Of a DNA stretch of 64,000 bases, positions 57,501 through 60,500 are shown piece after piece; the stretch's first letter is position 1; every line of letters begins with the position of its first letter. The notes under the pieces are model-generated. The model was not told the origin of the DNA. It ran no database searches and saw only the letters and a program-made list of their open reading frames with translations. The stretch comes from Choristoneura fumiferana (Eukaryota; Arthropoda; Insecta; Lepidoptera; Tortricidae). Location of the stretch: assembly GCF_025370935.1 (NCBI RefSeq), contig NC_133490.1, positions 7,519,901 to 7,583,900 on the forward strand, read 5' to 3'. Made by a program: the position numbers and the translations under genes.

Positions 57501-60500
57501 GGAACTTGACACGCACCATTGAATTGCTTCGCAGGTTTGTGCAGGTTTCTTCACGATGTTTTCCTTCACCGCAAAGCTCGTGGTAAACTTCAAATGTTAT
57601 TCCGCACATGAATTTCGAAAAACTCAGAGGTGCGAACCGGGGTTTGAACCCACGACCCTCTGCTTGAGAGGCGATAGGTCAAACCACTAGGCCACCACGG
57701 CTTAATAAGGATTAGTAAGTAGTTTAATACGTCATAAATCGTAAAATAAAGGAAACTATATTATGTTACTTGCTGCTACGGAAACCTTCATGGGCGAGTT
57801 CGACTCGCTCTTGGCCGCTTTTTGATTTAACCGGTAAACCGATTTAGATGAAATTCGGTACACAGATAGTTTGCGTCCCGAAGAAGGATATAGGATAGTT
57901 TTTATCCCGGAAAATTGCATAGTTCCCGCGGGATGGCGATAAACGAATTCTACGCGGACGGAGTCGTGGGAAACGGCTAGTGAAACATTAATTTCAGTTC
58001 ACGTTCAACATTTCAGCCTGTACCTATTATACAGTGTATAAATTTTCCTCACTCAACTCAAGCAGTCAAGAAGCTTCTCCCCACTTAATGATGCTGAGAG
58101 CCTTCCAGATAACGCTGTCTGCGGAAAGTTCAGCCGCTCTAGTGGGGTAGTGGAGAGGGGATTCCTTTTAGCATAATTTAATTATGATAAATCTAGTCTA
58201 AGTCAAAATAAAAAGCCGTGGTGGCCTAGTGGTTTGACCTATCGCCTCTCAAACAGAGGGTCGTGGGTTCAAACCCCGGCTCGCACCTCTGAGTTTTTCG
58301 AAATTCATGTGCGGAATTACATTTGAAATTTACCACGAGCTTTGCGGTGAAGGAAAACATCGTGAGGAAACCTGCACAAACCTGCGAAGAAATTCAATGG
58401 TGCGTGTGAAGTTCCCAATCCGCACTGGGCCCGCGTGGGAACTATGGCCCAAGCCCTCTTGTTCTGAGAGGAGGCCTGTGCCCAGCAGTGGGACGTTTAT
58501 AGGCTGGGATGATGAAGTCAAAATATCTTTATTTTTAGGCTATAGTACTTTTGAATGACAAATAAAAACTATCACCGGTTCGGAAAACCTCTGTTGAAAA
58601 GAAAATTCGACAAGAAACTCAGCGAATTAATACTTAAAGGTACTTATGTATATTTTTTAAAACCGATTTAGAATGCTATTTTGACATATCACAAGTATTT
58701 AACACAACTACATTTTCAACACAGTAGATAGGCTATTCGGAATTGAAACTTTAACTAAAAATGCTATCCGTTTATTTCATAACTAACGTTTGGCAACCTG
58801 ATTCATTTCGCAAACTCTAAAACTGTAAATATTTCAGGATTTATTTCATTCAGGGCCATCGTGTAGAACCCTTTCGGTTAGGTTAGTTTTATAACCATCC
58901 TGAAATATTTACAGTTTCAGAAATATTAAACAGTTGCGAAATGAATCAGGTTGCCAAACGTTAGTTGCGAAACATTAGTGAACCACTAATAATACCTAAG
59001 TAATCTGGGACAAATGCTTGTACTCGTACTATGGGTGCTACACAACTGAACATATCTTCATATTTTTTTATTTAATTAAAAAAAAACGCGTCCAATATAT
59101 TCTAATAATCTAGAATTTATTACACTAATCCAATCAGCATAACTAGGTTATTAGACCAATCAATCAATCAATAATTTATTTATTTGTAAAACATAGCTAG
59201 GTATTACAGATAAAGGTGACAGGTGAAATACAAGGATCGCTATGCTTTGCCGCAAGGCGTACAAATATTTTAGTCATAAATAAATTAGTCATAAATTTAA
59301 GCTTAAGTATAATATAACAAATAAACGCATGCAGCATTCCCATTTCCATATTATTTTTGTCATTAAATACATTTGAAATTATTATTATTATATTATTACT
59401 ATGCGCAACAGCACACTAAAAAAAATACCATGATGTGTAAGGTTAACTATTGGTACCTATTCATAAAATGTATCTTAAATATTCTTGTACAGAGTACTTA
59501 ATACGCTTTTTGTATCAGAAAGTAGAATATTAGAAGAACTTTTTGATTTTTTTTCCTAACTATCCCAACGATCCTAATGACATCACAGTTCCACAAAACA
59601 CGGGACCAAAGTTACAGTGTGTGTTGAGCAGTGAACTGCTGTAGGCAGTGATGTAGCTAGCATGGGTGGCACCCGAGACGGATGTTGTAGTGTCACCCCA
59701 AAACTCGAATGAAAACAACTTACTATTCAAGTAGGCACCTATTACTTAAGTAGGTACTTGTTATTGTTACATATATTATTTCACTAGCTTTTGCCCGCGG
59801 CTTTACCCGCGTGGAATTCGGTTATCGCGCGCTGTTCCCCCGGGAACTGTGCATTTTTCCGGGGATAAAAAGTAGCCTATGTCACTCTCTGGCCCATAAA
59901 CTATCTCTATGCCAAAAATCACGTGTAGATCCGTCGCTCCGTTTCGACGTGAAAGACGGACAAACATACAAACACACACACTCGCATTTATAATATTATA
60001 GTATAGTATGGATTAGTGGCGGTTATGCAATCTGCCACAGTTTTAGGAATTTTTATAGGTGGCACTACAGCTGATGTTCACGGTCGGTTGTCTGTCCCCT
60101 CCCCCCTCAAGCTACGCCACTGGCTGTAGCCTGATGATGATGATCAATGTTACCTAATTTGTACTGAAAGCTCACGTCATCTACAAAGAAAAAGAACACA
60201 ACCAATTACAGAATGGAAATATACAGACGCGATTGTCTCCATACTAAATTGATACACAAACAATCGTTGCTAATAAGTGGACTGCGAATCGGTTCGACTG
60301 TCAGGAATTGGTTCCGCAAATATGCTGTGACGTGATGTTGTGTAAATATTGTATTCATTGTTGTTTCTATCTAGTTTTGGTTGGTGTTATAGTTTTCTTT
60401 TAAAAGGCGACGAATTCGTCTGAAACTAACTCAACTCAATCAACACCATATAGGGCTCACCAGCCCTGCCAGCCTTTTGGGCACTCTTCCGCAGGGACAA

